From NCBI GenBank assembly GCA_910578095.1, contig CAJTOZ010000013.1, positions 1 through 64,000 on the forward strand: 64,000 nucleotides of DNA, in the 5' to 3' direction. Below are positions 24,360-32,158 of the stretch, in pieces. The stretch is from an uncultured Muribaculaceae bacterium. GTDB taxonomy: Bacteria; Bacteroidota; Bacteroidia; Bacteroidales; Muribaculaceae. Each line of letters starts with the position of its first letter. The first letter of the stretch is position 1. Under the pieces are notes generated by a model that saw nothing but the letters and a program-made list of their open reading frames with translations, had not been told where the DNA came from and did no database searches. The translations under genes were made by a program, and so were the position numbers.

Positions 24360-24391
24360 CAAAGTTAAGACAAGCTGTTCGCATCTCCAAA
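24360..24391 (-). promoter_or_regulatory. Promoter of the candidate RNA
   Basis: Minus-strand TTTG (24388-24391), 20-bp spacer, TAACTTTG (24360-24367). It fits the consensus exactly, and no protein start follows within a normal leader length. Confidence 0.8.
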
Positions 24392-24465
24392 TTTTTGCAG
24401 CCGATTTTTTCAACAGCCCGCTATTTTTTTGCAGATATACCCCGCTCGCGTAGCTATACGACAAT

Positions 24466-24522
24466 GCAGTGCCGTGCGTGGCTGCCACATATTAGTTAGC
24501 GGAAACCTATCGCATGCACTGC
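24466..24522. other. Long inverted repeat in the rpsU 3' region
   Basis: GCAGTGC (24466-24472) pairs with GCACTGC (24516-24522), continuing into TGCG/CGCA after a small bulge; the arms are about 11 bp with a loop of about 30 bases. It lies between the rpsU stop and the candidate RNA promoter. Nothing else is recognisable in 24392-24599 apart from a weak hairpin just after rpsU (AGGG/CCCT) followed by CTTTTATTT, a possible rpsU terminator. Confidence 0.35.
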
Positions 24523-24599
24523 TACTGCGTGCCATCATCGCCGCCACTGCCGGCGGCTCAGCAAATAAAAGGTGAGCGAAGGGTCGAGCCCTCCTTGGC

Positions 24600-24791
24600 T
24601 TATTCCTCTACGCTGCGCAGCTGCTGAACGTAGACAGCCTTCATCATCTTCTTGCGGTTGGTGACGGAGGGCTTCTGGAATGCCTGACGCGAACGCAGTT
24701 CCTTAACTACGCCGGTGCGTTCAAATTTACGCTTGAATTTTTTGAGAGCGCGCTCGATGTTCTCGCCTTCTTTTACTTGTACAATGATCAT
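24600..24791 (-). CDS. rpsU: 30S ribosomal protein S21 (bS21)
   Basis: 63-aa small-subunit protein located near the anti-Shine-Dalgarno end of 16S rRNA. Begins MIIVQVKEGENIERALKKFK and shows the family's basic helix with RSRQAFQKPSVTNRKKMMKA. In Bacteroidetes S21 helps hide the anti-SD sequence, consistent with the lack of SD sites in this window. Single-gene unit with its own promoter. Confidence 0.96.
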   Translation of the reverse strand: MIIVQVKEGENIERALKKFKRKFERTGVVKELRSRQAFQKPSVTNRKKMMKAVYVQQLRSVEE

Positions 24792-24849
24792 ATTATTCTT
24801 TGTGTTTATTTTTTGTGTTTCTTAGCTGTAAGATTTGCATTTAGCGGGG

Positions 24850-24880
24850 CAAAATTACGCATAACTTTTGACATGGCAAA
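24850..24880 (-). promoter_or_regulatory. Promoter of rpsU
   Basis: Minus-strand TTTG (24877-24880), 19-bp spacer, TAATTTTG (24850-24857), about 60 bp before the start codon and just past the stop of the SGNH hydrolase gene. Confidence 0.8.
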
Positions 24881-24908
24881 ACTTTTTTCGCCCCTAAACT
24901 CAAAAATA

Positions 24909-25607
24909 TCAAATTTTTCTATCTGCCGAGGTCAAAAAATCGGACAGCTGAGCTGCGATCTCCCGCATTCCTTCACTGTCAGGGTGCCCCATGCGCTTGC
25001 TGATATCCTTCAGCTGCAGACACTCCACACCGCGCGCGGCACATATTTCTATCACAGCATCGCGCACCGGACCGTCAATAATATCGTTAAGCATCACCAC
25101 CACGCGCGCTCCGGGATACAGAACGCCAAGTTGCTGCAACATATAGTCCATAGCCGGGCGGAAAGTGTAGAGCGAGTGCGGTTCGGTAGCCCCTCGGCCT
25201 TCCGGCGTAAGCGCCACTCCGGCCCAATGGTCGTTGGTGGCCCCGAACACCAGGATAAGATCAGGCGATCCGAGATCGTTCATTCTGGTGATGAAAGAAC
25301 GACTGCTATAGTCCTCACCGTTATATCCCCGGTGGCACACCGTAGAGCCGGAATATGAGTTATTACGCTCAAGCTTCATTCCACTATGTTCCAGAAAGAT
25401 ATGCCACCATGTCTTTTCCACCGCCGTCACATCCGTCTTCTCTTCCGGATCGGTGGGATAATACCACACCTCATTGCCGGCCGGCTGCACAGCCCCGAGA
25501 AAAGTGGAGTACGAATCGCCGAGGATCGACACGCGCTGCGGCTCCGTGCCGTATGCCCATACCGACGCCACAAACAACGCCGCGGCCACCATCAGTCTTT
25601 TAATCAT
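24909..25607 (-). CDS. Secreted SGNH/GDSL-type hydrolase
   Basis: 232-aa exported esterase-like protein. Signal peptide about 1-20. Block I is ILGDSYS with nucleophile Ser32; the glycine block is in RNNSYSGSTV; block III is GATND; the catalytic His208 is in MGHPDSEG. The Asp normally three residues before that histidine is replaced by Arg, so the enzyme may use a Ser-His dyad or another acid. The substrate (acetylated glycan or other ester) is unknown. Own promoter. Confidence 0.8.
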   Translation of the reverse strand: MIKRLMVAAALFVASVWAYGTEPQRVSILGDSYSTFLGAVQPAGNEVWYYPTDPEEKTDVTAVEKTWWHIFLEHSGMKLERNNSYSGSTVCHRGYNGEDYSSRSFITRMNDLGSPDLILVFGATNDHWAGVALTPEGRGATEPHSLYTFRPAMDYMLQQLGVLYPGARVVVMLNDIIDGPVRDAVIEICAARGVECLQLKDISKRMGHPDSEGMREIAAQLSDFLTSADRKI

Positions 25608-25639
25608 CGTTATCAGTTGTAAAGATTGAATTTACGCGA

Positions 25640-25671
25640 CAAAAATACGAATAAGTAGAGAACAAAGCAAA
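25640..25671 (-). promoter_or_regulatory. Promoter of the SGNH hydrolase gene
   Basis: Minus-strand TTTG (25668-25671), 20-bp spacer, TATTTTTG (25640-25647), about 35 bp before the start codon. Confidence 0.7.
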
Positions 25672-25729
25672 ATAATTCAGTGCTTAGACGACGCTCACAA
25701 CTAAATGCCGATAAAAAAGTGTCAAAAAC

Positions 25730-25760
25730 TTGCATATCACGCAAAAAAGCGCTAAATTTG
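25730..25760 (+). promoter_or_regulatory. Promoter of rplU-rpmA
   Basis: TTG (25730-25732), 20-bp spacer, TAAATTTG (25753-25760). The leader of about 85 nt before rplU contains GGCG/CGCC and CTCCG/CGGAG hairpins, a possible L21-type regulatory leader. Confidence 0.7.
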
Positions 25761-25852
25761 CAGGCAATTTTTCCGCAACGGGCCCGAAACAAAGCGGGGC
25801 GCACAGCAACGCCGCCTCCGCCCGCCGGAGTAACTTATTAAAGTTCAGATAC

Positions 25853-26173
25853 ATGTACGTTATCGTAGAAATCCAGGGACAGCAATTCAAAGCTGAAGAA
25901 GGTAAGTTCCTGTATGTTCACTACCTCGGCGAAAAGGCCCAGGCTGGTGACACCGTTGAGTTCGACCGCGTGCTCCTCGCCGACAAAGACGGCGAAGTGC
26001 TTGTCGGCGCTCCCACCGTTGAAGGCGCAAAAGTTGTTTGCGAAGTAGCCGAATCCCTCGTAAAGGGCGACAAGGTGATCGTATTCAAGAAAAAGCGTCG
26101 CAAAGGCTATCGCCGCAAAAACGGCCATCGCCAGTGCTTCTCCAAAATCGTGATCAAACAAGTTGTTGCTTAA
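25853..26173 (+). CDS. rplU: 50S ribosomal protein L21 (bL21)
   Basis: 106-aa large-subunit protein binding 23S rRNA with L20. The start is set at MYVIVEIQGQQFKAEEGKFL because the upstream in-frame ATG at 25730 overlaps the promoter. The conserved KKKRRKGYRRKNGHRQCFSK is near the C-terminus. 21 bp before rpmA. Confidence 0.97.
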   Translation: MYVIVEIQGQQFKAEEGKFLYVHYLGEKAQAGDTVEFDRVLLADKDGEVLVGAPTVEGAKVVCEVAESLVKGDKVIVFKKKRRKGYRRKNGHRQCFSKIVIKQVVA

Positions 26174-26194
26174 CCCCTAAAAACACTATCAGAA

Positions 26195-26455
26195 ATGGCA
26201 CATAAGAAAGGTGTAGGTAGTTCTAAGAACGGCCGCGAGTCAGAAAGCAAACGACTCGGCGTTAAGATTTTTGGTGGTCAGTTCGCCAAGGCAGGCAACA
26301 TCCTCAAGCGTCAGCGCGGCACAGTCCACCACCCCGGCCTCAACGTAGGCATCGGCAAGGACCACACCCTCTACGCTCTCGTGGACGGCACCGTTCTCTT
26401 CACCGAAGGCAAGAACGGACGCAAGTTCATCAACATCACTCCCGTAGAGGCATAA
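26195..26455 (+). CDS. rpmA: 50S ribosomal protein L27 (bL27)
   Basis: 86-aa protein whose N-terminal tail reaches the peptidyl-transferase centre. Begins MAHKKGVGSSKNGRESESKR directly, without the cleaved N-terminal extension of Firmicutes L27. Second gene of the rplU-rpmA operon. Confidence 0.98.
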   Translation: MAHKKGVGSSKNGRESESKRLGVKIFGGQFAKAGNILKRQRGTVHHPGLNVGIGKDHTLYALVDGTVLFTEGKNGRKFINITPVEA

Positions 26456-26483
26456 ACCACTGCTCTGCAGCGACACCAAAAAC

Positions 26484-26520
26484 AGCGCCCGCAGCCCGGA
26501 CACACCGGACTGCGGGCGCT
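26484..26520 (+). terminator. Strong hairpin after rpmA
   Basis: A perfect 11-bp stem AGCGCCCGCAG/CTGCGGGCGCT with an inner CCGG/CCGG pairing. The following sequence is TAGCATAAAC without a run of T, so it may act as a 3'-end protector or a weak terminator. No consensus promoter is seen between it and 26624. Confidence 0.6.
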
Positions 26521-26623
26521 TAGCATAAACCCTCTTGATAATTATATTAAAAAACGCGAGGAGGGCAAACCATTCGGCCGACACATACGTTTATTATTTA
26601 CCAACGTATTCAATTATTTCTTT

Positions 26624-27808
26624 ATGAGTTCGTCACAAATGCTCGGTGCGCTGCTGCTCGCAGTTGCCCCTCTGGGATTGCAGGCCGAAAGCCTCGGCGA
26701 AATAGCCGACCGGCTTTCGGCCGCAACGCCCTATCATGCCACAGCCCGATACGAAGTACTGCTGCCACAAAGCGAAGAGCCTGTGGCCTACGACATAGCC
26801 CTCAACTCCATGACGCCTCAGCAGCCCGACACTCTTGCCCCCTGCGACTACCTGATAGACTGGACGCTTACCACACCATCCGGACGCAGCCAAGGGTTCA
26901 ACGCCTATTTCGCCGGCCATCACTACCGATTCCGCGACAAAAGACTGCAAGAATACCACTACGACGACAGTCCCGCGCCGTTTTCCGCGTCGGGGCGCCT
27001 TGATCTGGGCGTGCAGCAGCAGGCACAGTTCGCCTCGCTGCTCCCCGCATTCATCGCCGCCCGCTTCCGGGAGATGGCCACCGACACCACCTACAGCTAC
27101 ACCATTACCGAAAATCCCGCGCACGGCACGCTATGCGTGAGTGGCACGCAGACATTCCACGGATGCGAAGGCCTGTCGTTCAGCTACACCTTCGATCTTT
27201 CCAACGGGCTACCGCTGTCGTCCGAGATGTGCTACAATCCCGGACAATTGAGCGAGCAAACCGTATCCGTGACCTACGGCGCACCCGACGTTGCCACGAT
27301 GGACATCACTCCGTCCGAACCCGCACTCATGGCCCTCTATCCGGAAGCCTTCGGCCGATACCGCGAGAGCGGCTACACTCTCGCCAACCTTCCGGGCCGC
27401 CCCTTGCCGGCTATTTCCGCACCTAAGCTCGACGGTTCGCGCTACAACTACAGCCTCGGCGCCACTCTCCTGCTACCCACAATCGTAGCCATCCTGGATG
27501 CCGATGTCGACGGCTGCCCGGAAACAGTAAGCCAGCTACGGCAAGCCATCGACAGCAGCCCTGCGGCAGCAGCGCTTGTGCTCGCATTCGTAGGGAATCA
27601 CGCCGAAGCCATCGCCGAAGCTATAGGCACAGCACGCCCCGATGAAACAATACTCACCGGCGCGCGCGGGCTCGCACGCGACTGCGGCGCCACCACCACC
27701 CCTGTGATAATCGTGTGCGACCGCTCCGGAACAGTGCAAAATGTACACACGGGCCGCAACAAAGACCTCCCACAGATTGTTATGCAAGAAATCACAATTG
27801 CAAAATAA
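26624..27808 (+). CDS. Exported LolA-like protein with degenerate thioredoxin-like C-domain
   Basis: 394-aa protein with a signal peptide (about 1-21). Residues about 25-220 resemble the beta-rich LolA/outer-membrane lipoprotein carrier fold seen in several Bacteroidales exported proteins. Residues about 270-394 have a thioredoxin/TlpA-like pattern: a strand, a single Cys298 in DGCPETV where CxxC would be, and a cis-Pro-type TTTPVIIVCDRSG. With only one active-site cysteine it is unlikely to be a standard oxidoreductase. It lies 8 bp before tpx, suggesting a redox or envelope-stress link. Assignment is by pattern only. Confidence 0.6.
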   Translation: MSSSQMLGALLLAVAPLGLQAESLGEIADRLSAATPYHATARYEVLLPQSEEPVAYDIALNSMTPQQPDTLAPCDYLIDWTLTTPSGRSQGFNAYFAGHHYRFRDKRLQEYHYDDSPAPFSASGRLDLGVQQQAQFASLLPAFIAARFREMATDTTYSYTITENPAHGTLCVSGTQTFHGCEGLSFSYTFDLSNGLPLSSEMCYNPGQLSEQTVSVTYGAPDVATMDITPSEPALMALYPEAFGRYRESGYTLANLPGRPLPAISAPKLDGSRYNYSLGATLLLPTIVAILDADVDGCPETVSQLRQAIDSSPAAAALVLAFVGNHAEAIAEAIGTARPDETILTGARGLARDCGATTTPVIIVCDRSGTVQNVHTGRNKDLPQIVMQEITIAK

Positions 27809-27816
27809 CATTCAAT

Positions 27817-28320
27817 ATGGAAACCGTCTACCTCAACGGCACCCCGTGCCATACCTATGGTAAAATGCCCGAAATAGGGTCAAAAGCACCATGCTATACA
27901 CTTGTCGACAAGGACCTCAAGGAAATAAGCTGCATGGATTTTCTCGACAAGCGCGTAGTTCTAAACATTTTCCCCAGTGTCGACACTTCCGTGTGCGCCG
28001 CTTCTGTGCGTCGCTTCAATGTGGAGGCAGCCGGTCTTGACAACACATCCGTGATATGCGTGTCTATGGACCTGCCGTTCGCTCTATCGCGTTTCTGCGC
28101 AGCCAACGACATTGAGAATGTGGTGGTGGCTTCAGCGTTCCGCTCTCCTATGTTCGCTCAGAAATTCGGCCTGCAGATGGTGGACGGCCCTCTGGCCGGA
28201 CTGCTCGCTCGCGCCATCATCGTGCTCGACGAAGACCGAAAGATCATATACTCTCAGCTGGTGGATGAAATCACCCACGAACCGGATTACGAGGCCGCTA
28301 TCGCAGCACTCAAAAAATAA
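27817..28320 (+). CDS. tpx: Thiol peroxidase (Tpx family)
   Basis: 167-aa peroxiredoxin reducing hydroperoxides with thioredoxin as donor. The peroxidatic Cys60 is in SVDTSVCAASVRRFN and the resolving Cys94 is in ALSRFCAAND, the spacing of atypical 2-Cys Tpx. The start METVYLNGTP at 27817 is preferred; an earlier in-frame ATG lies inside the preceding gene. Convergent with the ROK kinase through a shared terminator. Confidence 0.95.
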   Translation: METVYLNGTPCHTYGKMPEIGSKAPCYTLVDKDLKEISCMDFLDKRVVLNIFPSVDTSVCAASVRRFNVEAAGLDNTSVICVSMDLPFALSRFCAANDIENVVVASAFRSPMFAQKFGLQMVDGPLAGLLARAIIVLDEDRKIIYSQLVDEITHEPDYEAAIAALKK

Positions 28321-28334
28321 GCACACCACCCAAA

Positions 28335-28376
28335 AAGCATCGGGCCGCGCCTTCATTTCTGAAGATGCGGCCCGAA
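28335..28376. terminator. Bidirectional terminator between tpx and the ROK kinase
   Basis: Stem TCGGGCCGC/GCGGCCCGA (28340-28348 with 28367-28375) with inner CTTCA/TGAAG. On the minus strand it is followed by TGCTTTTTGGG. Confidence 0.8.
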
Positions 28377-28398
28377 CTATATCAGGATAGCCTCAGGC

Positions 28399-29391
28399 TC
28401 ACTCCACCACAGGTGCGGCGGGGGCTGCGGGTGCAGGCTTTGCTTCCCAGCCAAGCGCGCTGGCGCCGAGCACCGCGGCATCAGCATCCTTAAGCTCGCT
28501 CAGCAGCACTTTTGCCTTGCCTTTAAACACACCCAGCATGCTGCGCTCCATAGCTTCGCGGAGCGGCTTCAGAAGGAGCTCACCACTCTTGGCCAAACCG
28601 CCGAACAGCACAAATGCTTCTGGAGAGGAGAACACCATCATATCGGCCATAGCCTCGCCGAGGATCGTGCCTGTGTACTCAAACACATCCTTGGCAAGCT
28701 TATCGCCGCTCATGGCTGCGTCGTACACATCCTTCGACGTGATCTGGTCGATAGGCAGGTTGCGCAGCGACGAGGGTTCGGTGCGTATTTCCAGAAACTC
28801 GCGGGCAGAGCGTGCCACGCCGGTGGCCGAGCAATAAGCTTCCAGACAGCCCGTGCGGCCGCAGCCGCAGAGACGACCGTTGTTGCGCTTTACTATCATG
28901 TGGCCAAGTTCGCCGGCAAAACCGTCGTGACCGTATACCACCTGACCATTGATCACAATGCCGGAGCCCACACCCGTACCGAGCGTGATCATGATGAAAT
29001 CCTTCATGCCACGGGCAGCACCGTATGTCATCTCACCGATAGCGGCAGCGTTGGCGTCATTGGTCACAGCCACGGGGATGCCGAATTTGGAGCTTACCAT
29101 CTGCGCCAGAGGTATGGGCGAAGGCCAGGGCAGATTCGGAGCATCGATAATCATGCCGTTATAGTAGTTGCCGTTAGGTGCGCCGATACCTATGCCATGG
29201 ATCTTGTCCTCGGCATCGTTGGCCTTGATCAAGCGGCTGGCCTCGGTATAGAGTTCCTCTATATAGTCCTCTATATTGCTGTGCTTTGCAGTTTTAATAG
29301 AGTCGGACGCGATCACAACACCGCGGGCATCGACAATGCCGAACACCGTGTTTGTGCCACCGATATCAATACCAAGTACATAGGGTTTCAT
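28399..29391 (-). CDS. ROK-family sugar kinase (glucokinase-like)
   Basis: 330-aa cytosolic ATP-dependent kinase. The phosphate motif GIDIGGTNT is at residues 7-15, the catalytic Asp112 in TNDANAAAIGE, a second phosphate motif LGTGVGSG, and the ROK zinc site is His164 in GELGH plus CGCGRTGC (Cys175, 177, 182). The last ~15 residues are an Ala/Pro-rich tail. Glucose is the likeliest substrate, but mannose or N-acetylhexosamines are possible. Confidence 0.92.
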   Translation of the reverse strand: MKPYVLGIDIGGTNTVFGIVDARGVVIASDSIKTAKHSNIEDYIEELYTEASRLIKANDAEDKIHGIGIGAPNGNYYNGMIIDAPNLPWPSPIPLAQMVSSKFGIPVAVTNDANAAAIGEMTYGAARGMKDFIMITLGTGVGSGIVINGQVVYGHDGFAGELGHMIVKRNNGRLCGCGRTGCLEAYCSATGVARSAREFLEIRTEPSSLRNLPIDQITSKDVYDAAMSGDKLAKDVFEYTGTILGEAMADMMVFSSPEAFVLFGGLAKSGELLLKPLREAMERSMLGVFKGKAKVLLSELKDADAAVLGASALGWEAKPAPAAPAAPVVE

Positions 29392-29425
29392 ATGCTATTT
29401 CGTTTTAAGGTTAATATTTCTTTCG

Positions 29426-29457
29426 CAAAGGTAACAAAATAGCACAACCGATGCAAC
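29426..29457 (-). promoter_or_regulatory. Promoter of the ROK kinase gene
   Basis: -7 box TACCTTTG (29426-29433); the -33 element is the weaker GTTG (29454-29457), 20 bp away. The stretch 29458-29647 has no other recognised feature. Confidence 0.55.
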
Positions 29458-29647
29458 TCTCGGAAAATTAAAAAAATAAAAATATACCGCCAAAGTTTCA
29501 TTTACGGTGCATAAAATTACCACAAGCCCTCATGAGATACAGAAAGATAAAAAGACCGAAAGAACAAAACACTGATAAGCAATCAAATAATTTATGATTC
29601 TCATGTCTTCCGTACCCGCGAAAAACATGATGCGACGATACAAAACA

Positions 29648-29682
29648 AGCGCAGCGCCCGGAATTTATCCTGACGCTGCGCT
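29648..29682 (-). terminator. Terminator after tRNA-Thr
   Basis: Stem AGCGCAGCG/CGCTGCGCT (29648-29656 with 29674-29682), then TGTTTTGT on the minus strand. Confidence 0.8.
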
Positions 29683-29686
29683 CTTG

Positions 29687-29759
29687 AGCCGCGAGTGGGA
29701 CTCGAACCCACGACCTTTTCGTTACGAATGAAATGCTCTACCAACTGAGCTATTGCGGC
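29687..29759 (-). tRNA. tRNA-Thr (anticodon CGT)
   Basis: 73-nt cloverleaf: acceptor GCCGCAA with TCGCGGC, D-arm GCTCAGTTGGTAGAGC, anticodon loop TTCGTAA, T-arm GTGGGTTCGAGTCCCAC, discriminator T, no encoded CCA. Two A-C mismatches are visible, A6-C67 in the acceptor and A31-C39 in the anticodon stem. A -7 box TACCTTTG lies upstream (29780-29787). Confidence 0.9.
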
Positions 29760-29787
29760 CTTTCGTATCTTTTGCGGTGCAAAGGTA

Positions 29788-31167
29788 CTAATAATTTATG
29801 GTTTGATTGCTATATGTGAAAGAAATTTTTGCTTTGTCGAGCGAAATTTTCACCATAGCCGGGCCCTGCACATACGGCACGAGGGCGCTTTCTGTGGTCC
29901 CGTAGTCCCAATAGCTTGAGCCGGTGGTTTCAAACTCCACGTCCACGGGGCACAGGCGGAAAGTCACATCATCGGCTGTGATCTCCTCCTTGTCAAGCAG
30001 ATCGAGCAGATACTGACGCATCGCCGTGAAACTGTAGCAATTGTTGGTGGAATTATAGGCGGCGTAGAACGACGTCTTGTTGTCGGGCAACTGATTGTTT
30101 GCAAAGAATTCATCCTTCTTGCTTGCAAGCACCAGCAGCACATACGGCGGCGCAGGAATGCCTTCAGGATTGCCGATGGTATCGGCAGGAATAGTCATTG
30201 AAAGCGTATTGACCACCGATGCCTGTGCCTTGCCTGCCTTATACTTGTCGATAATCTCGCGCGCAGGGAAAGTGAATTCCACTTCCACGCCGGCCGGCGC
30301 CACTATCATATTCTCGCCTGCGTTGAGACGCGACACTATTTTGTCGCTCATGCGGAGGCGGATATTGTTGTTGGTCACGACCTCGGGAGTTACCGCCATA
30401 TAATTGCCTATCTTGTATATGGTGGTATCGCGCTTGGTTGTTTCGTCAACATAGGTGTAGTGGTAGAACATGCGCATCATCGTCTGTGTGACGCGGCTCA
30501 CACGTCCGCTACCGTAGCTGTTGGAAATATACACACCGGGGAACACTTTGTCGACAAACGCATCCGGATTGGCGAAATCAGCCGAATTTTCCTTATAGGC
30601 GTTGAATATCTCATAGGCGAGCTCCTTGGGCATACCCACCTCGATATACCGGTAGGCCGAGGCGGCCACCGTATCGCTCTGGCCTATGGCCGAGGCCGAA
30701 TAGACAGCTGAGCCCAACTTGTCGGAAGGATTGAAATAGTCCGCCGGCGAGAAATCACTGTAGATAGGAGAAGGCAACGCGCGGTTCAGACGATAGACAT
30801 TCACGCCCATGGGCACGATACTGTCGCCGGTAAACGCATTTTTATCCATGCGCATCACCAGTTTCATGGAGTCTATGTCGGAAAGGCTGATGCCCGTCGT
30901 ATCGATGGAAGATGCGGGCATGAACTGGGTTACGACCGTCGAGCTCAACGAGCCGAAATCCTTGTTATCTATGCTACCGATAAGCTGCGTGAGGGTGCGC
31001 GACTGTACGGCGCCTGTTTCCACCGTGCGGCCGCTTATGGTGAAGTTGGAGTCTATGACGATGCTGAGCTCGTCGTCGACGATTGACGAGCCTATCGTTG
31101 TCTCTTCCTCGCAGGCCCCGAACGCAAGAGCCAGGGCGGCGGCAGGAATTATGAGTAGTCGCTTCAT
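29788..31167 (-). CDS. DUF4270 family lipoprotein
   Basis: 459-aa outer-envelope lipoprotein: signal peptide with lipobox AFGAC (Cys19), then EEETTIGSSIVDDE, a typical start of DUF4270 proteins. The rest is a beta-rich extracytoplasmic domain with no known catalytic motif. DUF4270 genes are widespread in Bacteroidetes and function is not established. Follows the glycogen-synthase-like gene by 14 bp and is presumably co-transcribed with it, an association I recall from other Bacteroidales. Confidence 0.85.
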   Translation of the reverse strand: MKRLLIIPAAALALAFGACEEETTIGSSIVDDELSIVIDSNFTISGRTVETGAVQSRTLTQLIGSIDNKDFGSLSSTVVTQFMPASSIDTTGISLSDIDSMKLVMRMDKNAFTGDSIVPMGVNVYRLNRALPSPIYSDFSPADYFNPSDKLGSAVYSASAIGQSDTVAASAYRYIEVGMPKELAYEIFNAYKENSADFANPDAFVDKVFPGVYISNSYGSGRVSRVTQTMMRMFYHYTYVDETTKRDTTIYKIGNYMAVTPEVVTNNNIRLRMSDKIVSRLNAGENMIVAPAGVEVEFTFPAREIIDKYKAGKAQASVVNTLSMTIPADTIGNPEGIPAPPYVLLVLASKKDEFFANNQLPDNKTSFYAAYNSTNNCYSFTAMRQYLLDLLDKEEITADDVTFRLCPVDVEFETTGSSYWDYGTTESALVPYVQGPAMVKISLDKAKISFTYSNQTINY

Positions 31168-31181
31168 GGCGGAGTGATGAA

Positions 31182-31988
31182 TCAGAGAGTGGTATAAAAA
31201 TCGGCAATCGCCGCTGCGCGTGTCTCTTCAGGCTGGCATTCCAGGAATGGTTTACCACTGGCCTTGGCATAGGCTATAAGCTCGGGGTCGGCTCCGGGGA
31301 GCGCCTCTACCACAGCGTCGGCATTGTCGATAGCGATACGCATCAGTGTGCGGTAATCCACGGGAGCATCGCCGAGCACTGCCAACTGTTCGTCCGTGAA
31401 ACCGTCCATACGGAGCTTTTCCACAAAACGGGCATCGAGCGTGCCTTCAAATGCATCGGGAAGCAACGATACCACGATTTTGCCGGTGCGGAACGACGGA
31501 TCCTCGTTGTATTTATGCTTGAGATACAGTGGCGTGAGAGCCGTGATCCAACCGGTGCAATGCACCACGGATGCATCCCAGCGGAGTTTTTTCACAGTTT
31601 CCACCGATCCGCGCACGAAGAACATGCTGCGCTCATCATTGTCGGCAGGATGCGTGTCCACTTCAAGACCTTCCGTTGTGTGGCGGTCAAAGTAGTCATC
31701 GTTGTCCATAAAGTACACCTGCATGCGGGTGGGCTGAAGCGTGGCGACTTTAATTATGAGAGGGTGGTCAGTATCGTCGATGATTATATTCATGCCGGAA
31801 AGGCGGATCACCTCATGCAACTGATTGCGGCGCTCGTTTATGATACCGTAGCGAGGCATGAAGGTTCGCACCTCTATTCCTTTTTCCTGAACGCCGCGTG
31901 GAAGTTCGCAGCACAAGGTCGACACTACATTCGCCGGAACATAAGGATGAATTTCCTGCGAGATGTAAAGCACTTTTTTAACGTCCAT
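31182..31988 (-). CDS. Glycogen/starch synthase N-domain protein, probably inactive
   Basis: 268-aa protein matching only the N-terminal Rossmann domain of GT5 synthases (VLYISQEIHPYVPANVVSTL, RTFMPRYGIINERR, DASVVHCTGWITALTPLYLK). The C-terminal nucleotide-sugar domain is missing and the ADP-glucose motif KxGGL is replaced by the ANVVS region. It is therefore likely non-catalytic, perhaps regulatory or binding. Its -7 box TAACTTTG is at 32029-32036; the -33 element is poor. Confidence 0.8.
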   Translation of the reverse strand: MDVKKVLYISQEIHPYVPANVVSTLCCELPRGVQEKGIEVRTFMPRYGIINERRNQLHEVIRLSGMNIIIDDTDHPLIIKVATLQPTRMQVYFMDNDDYFDRHTTEGLEVDTHPADNDERSMFFVRGSVETVKKLRWDASVVHCTGWITALTPLYLKHKYNEDPSFRTGKIVVSLLPDAFEGTLDARFVEKLRMDGFTDEQLAVLGDAPVDYRTLMRIAIDNADAVVEALPGADPELIAYAKASGKPFLECQPEETRAAAIADFYTTL

Positions 31989-32028
31989 TCGTGATGGCGG
32001 ATTTTTGCGTTTCGTTTATAATATGCTG

Positions 32029-32036
32029 CAAAGTTA
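32029..32036 (-). promoter_or_regulatory. -7 box for the GT5-like gene
   Basis: TAACTTTG on the minus strand about 40 bp before the start codon; no TTTG at the expected -33 place. Confidence 0.4.
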
Positions 32037-32123
32037 CTAATTATTTTGTACAATAACGACTGAGGGAGGGTGTAGCAGCCGCTTTTTTCGTTTTTTTAAG
32101 TTTATAAAAAGAGATGTGTGTAG

Positions 32124-32131
32124 TAATTTTG
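32124..32131 (+). promoter_or_regulatory. -7 box for the dsbD cluster
   Basis: TAATTTTG on the plus strand about 30 bp before the start at 32159, with only a weak -33 (TTTA). Confidence 0.4.
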
Positions 32132-32158
32132 TACCCGAAATATCACTTTCCCACATTT

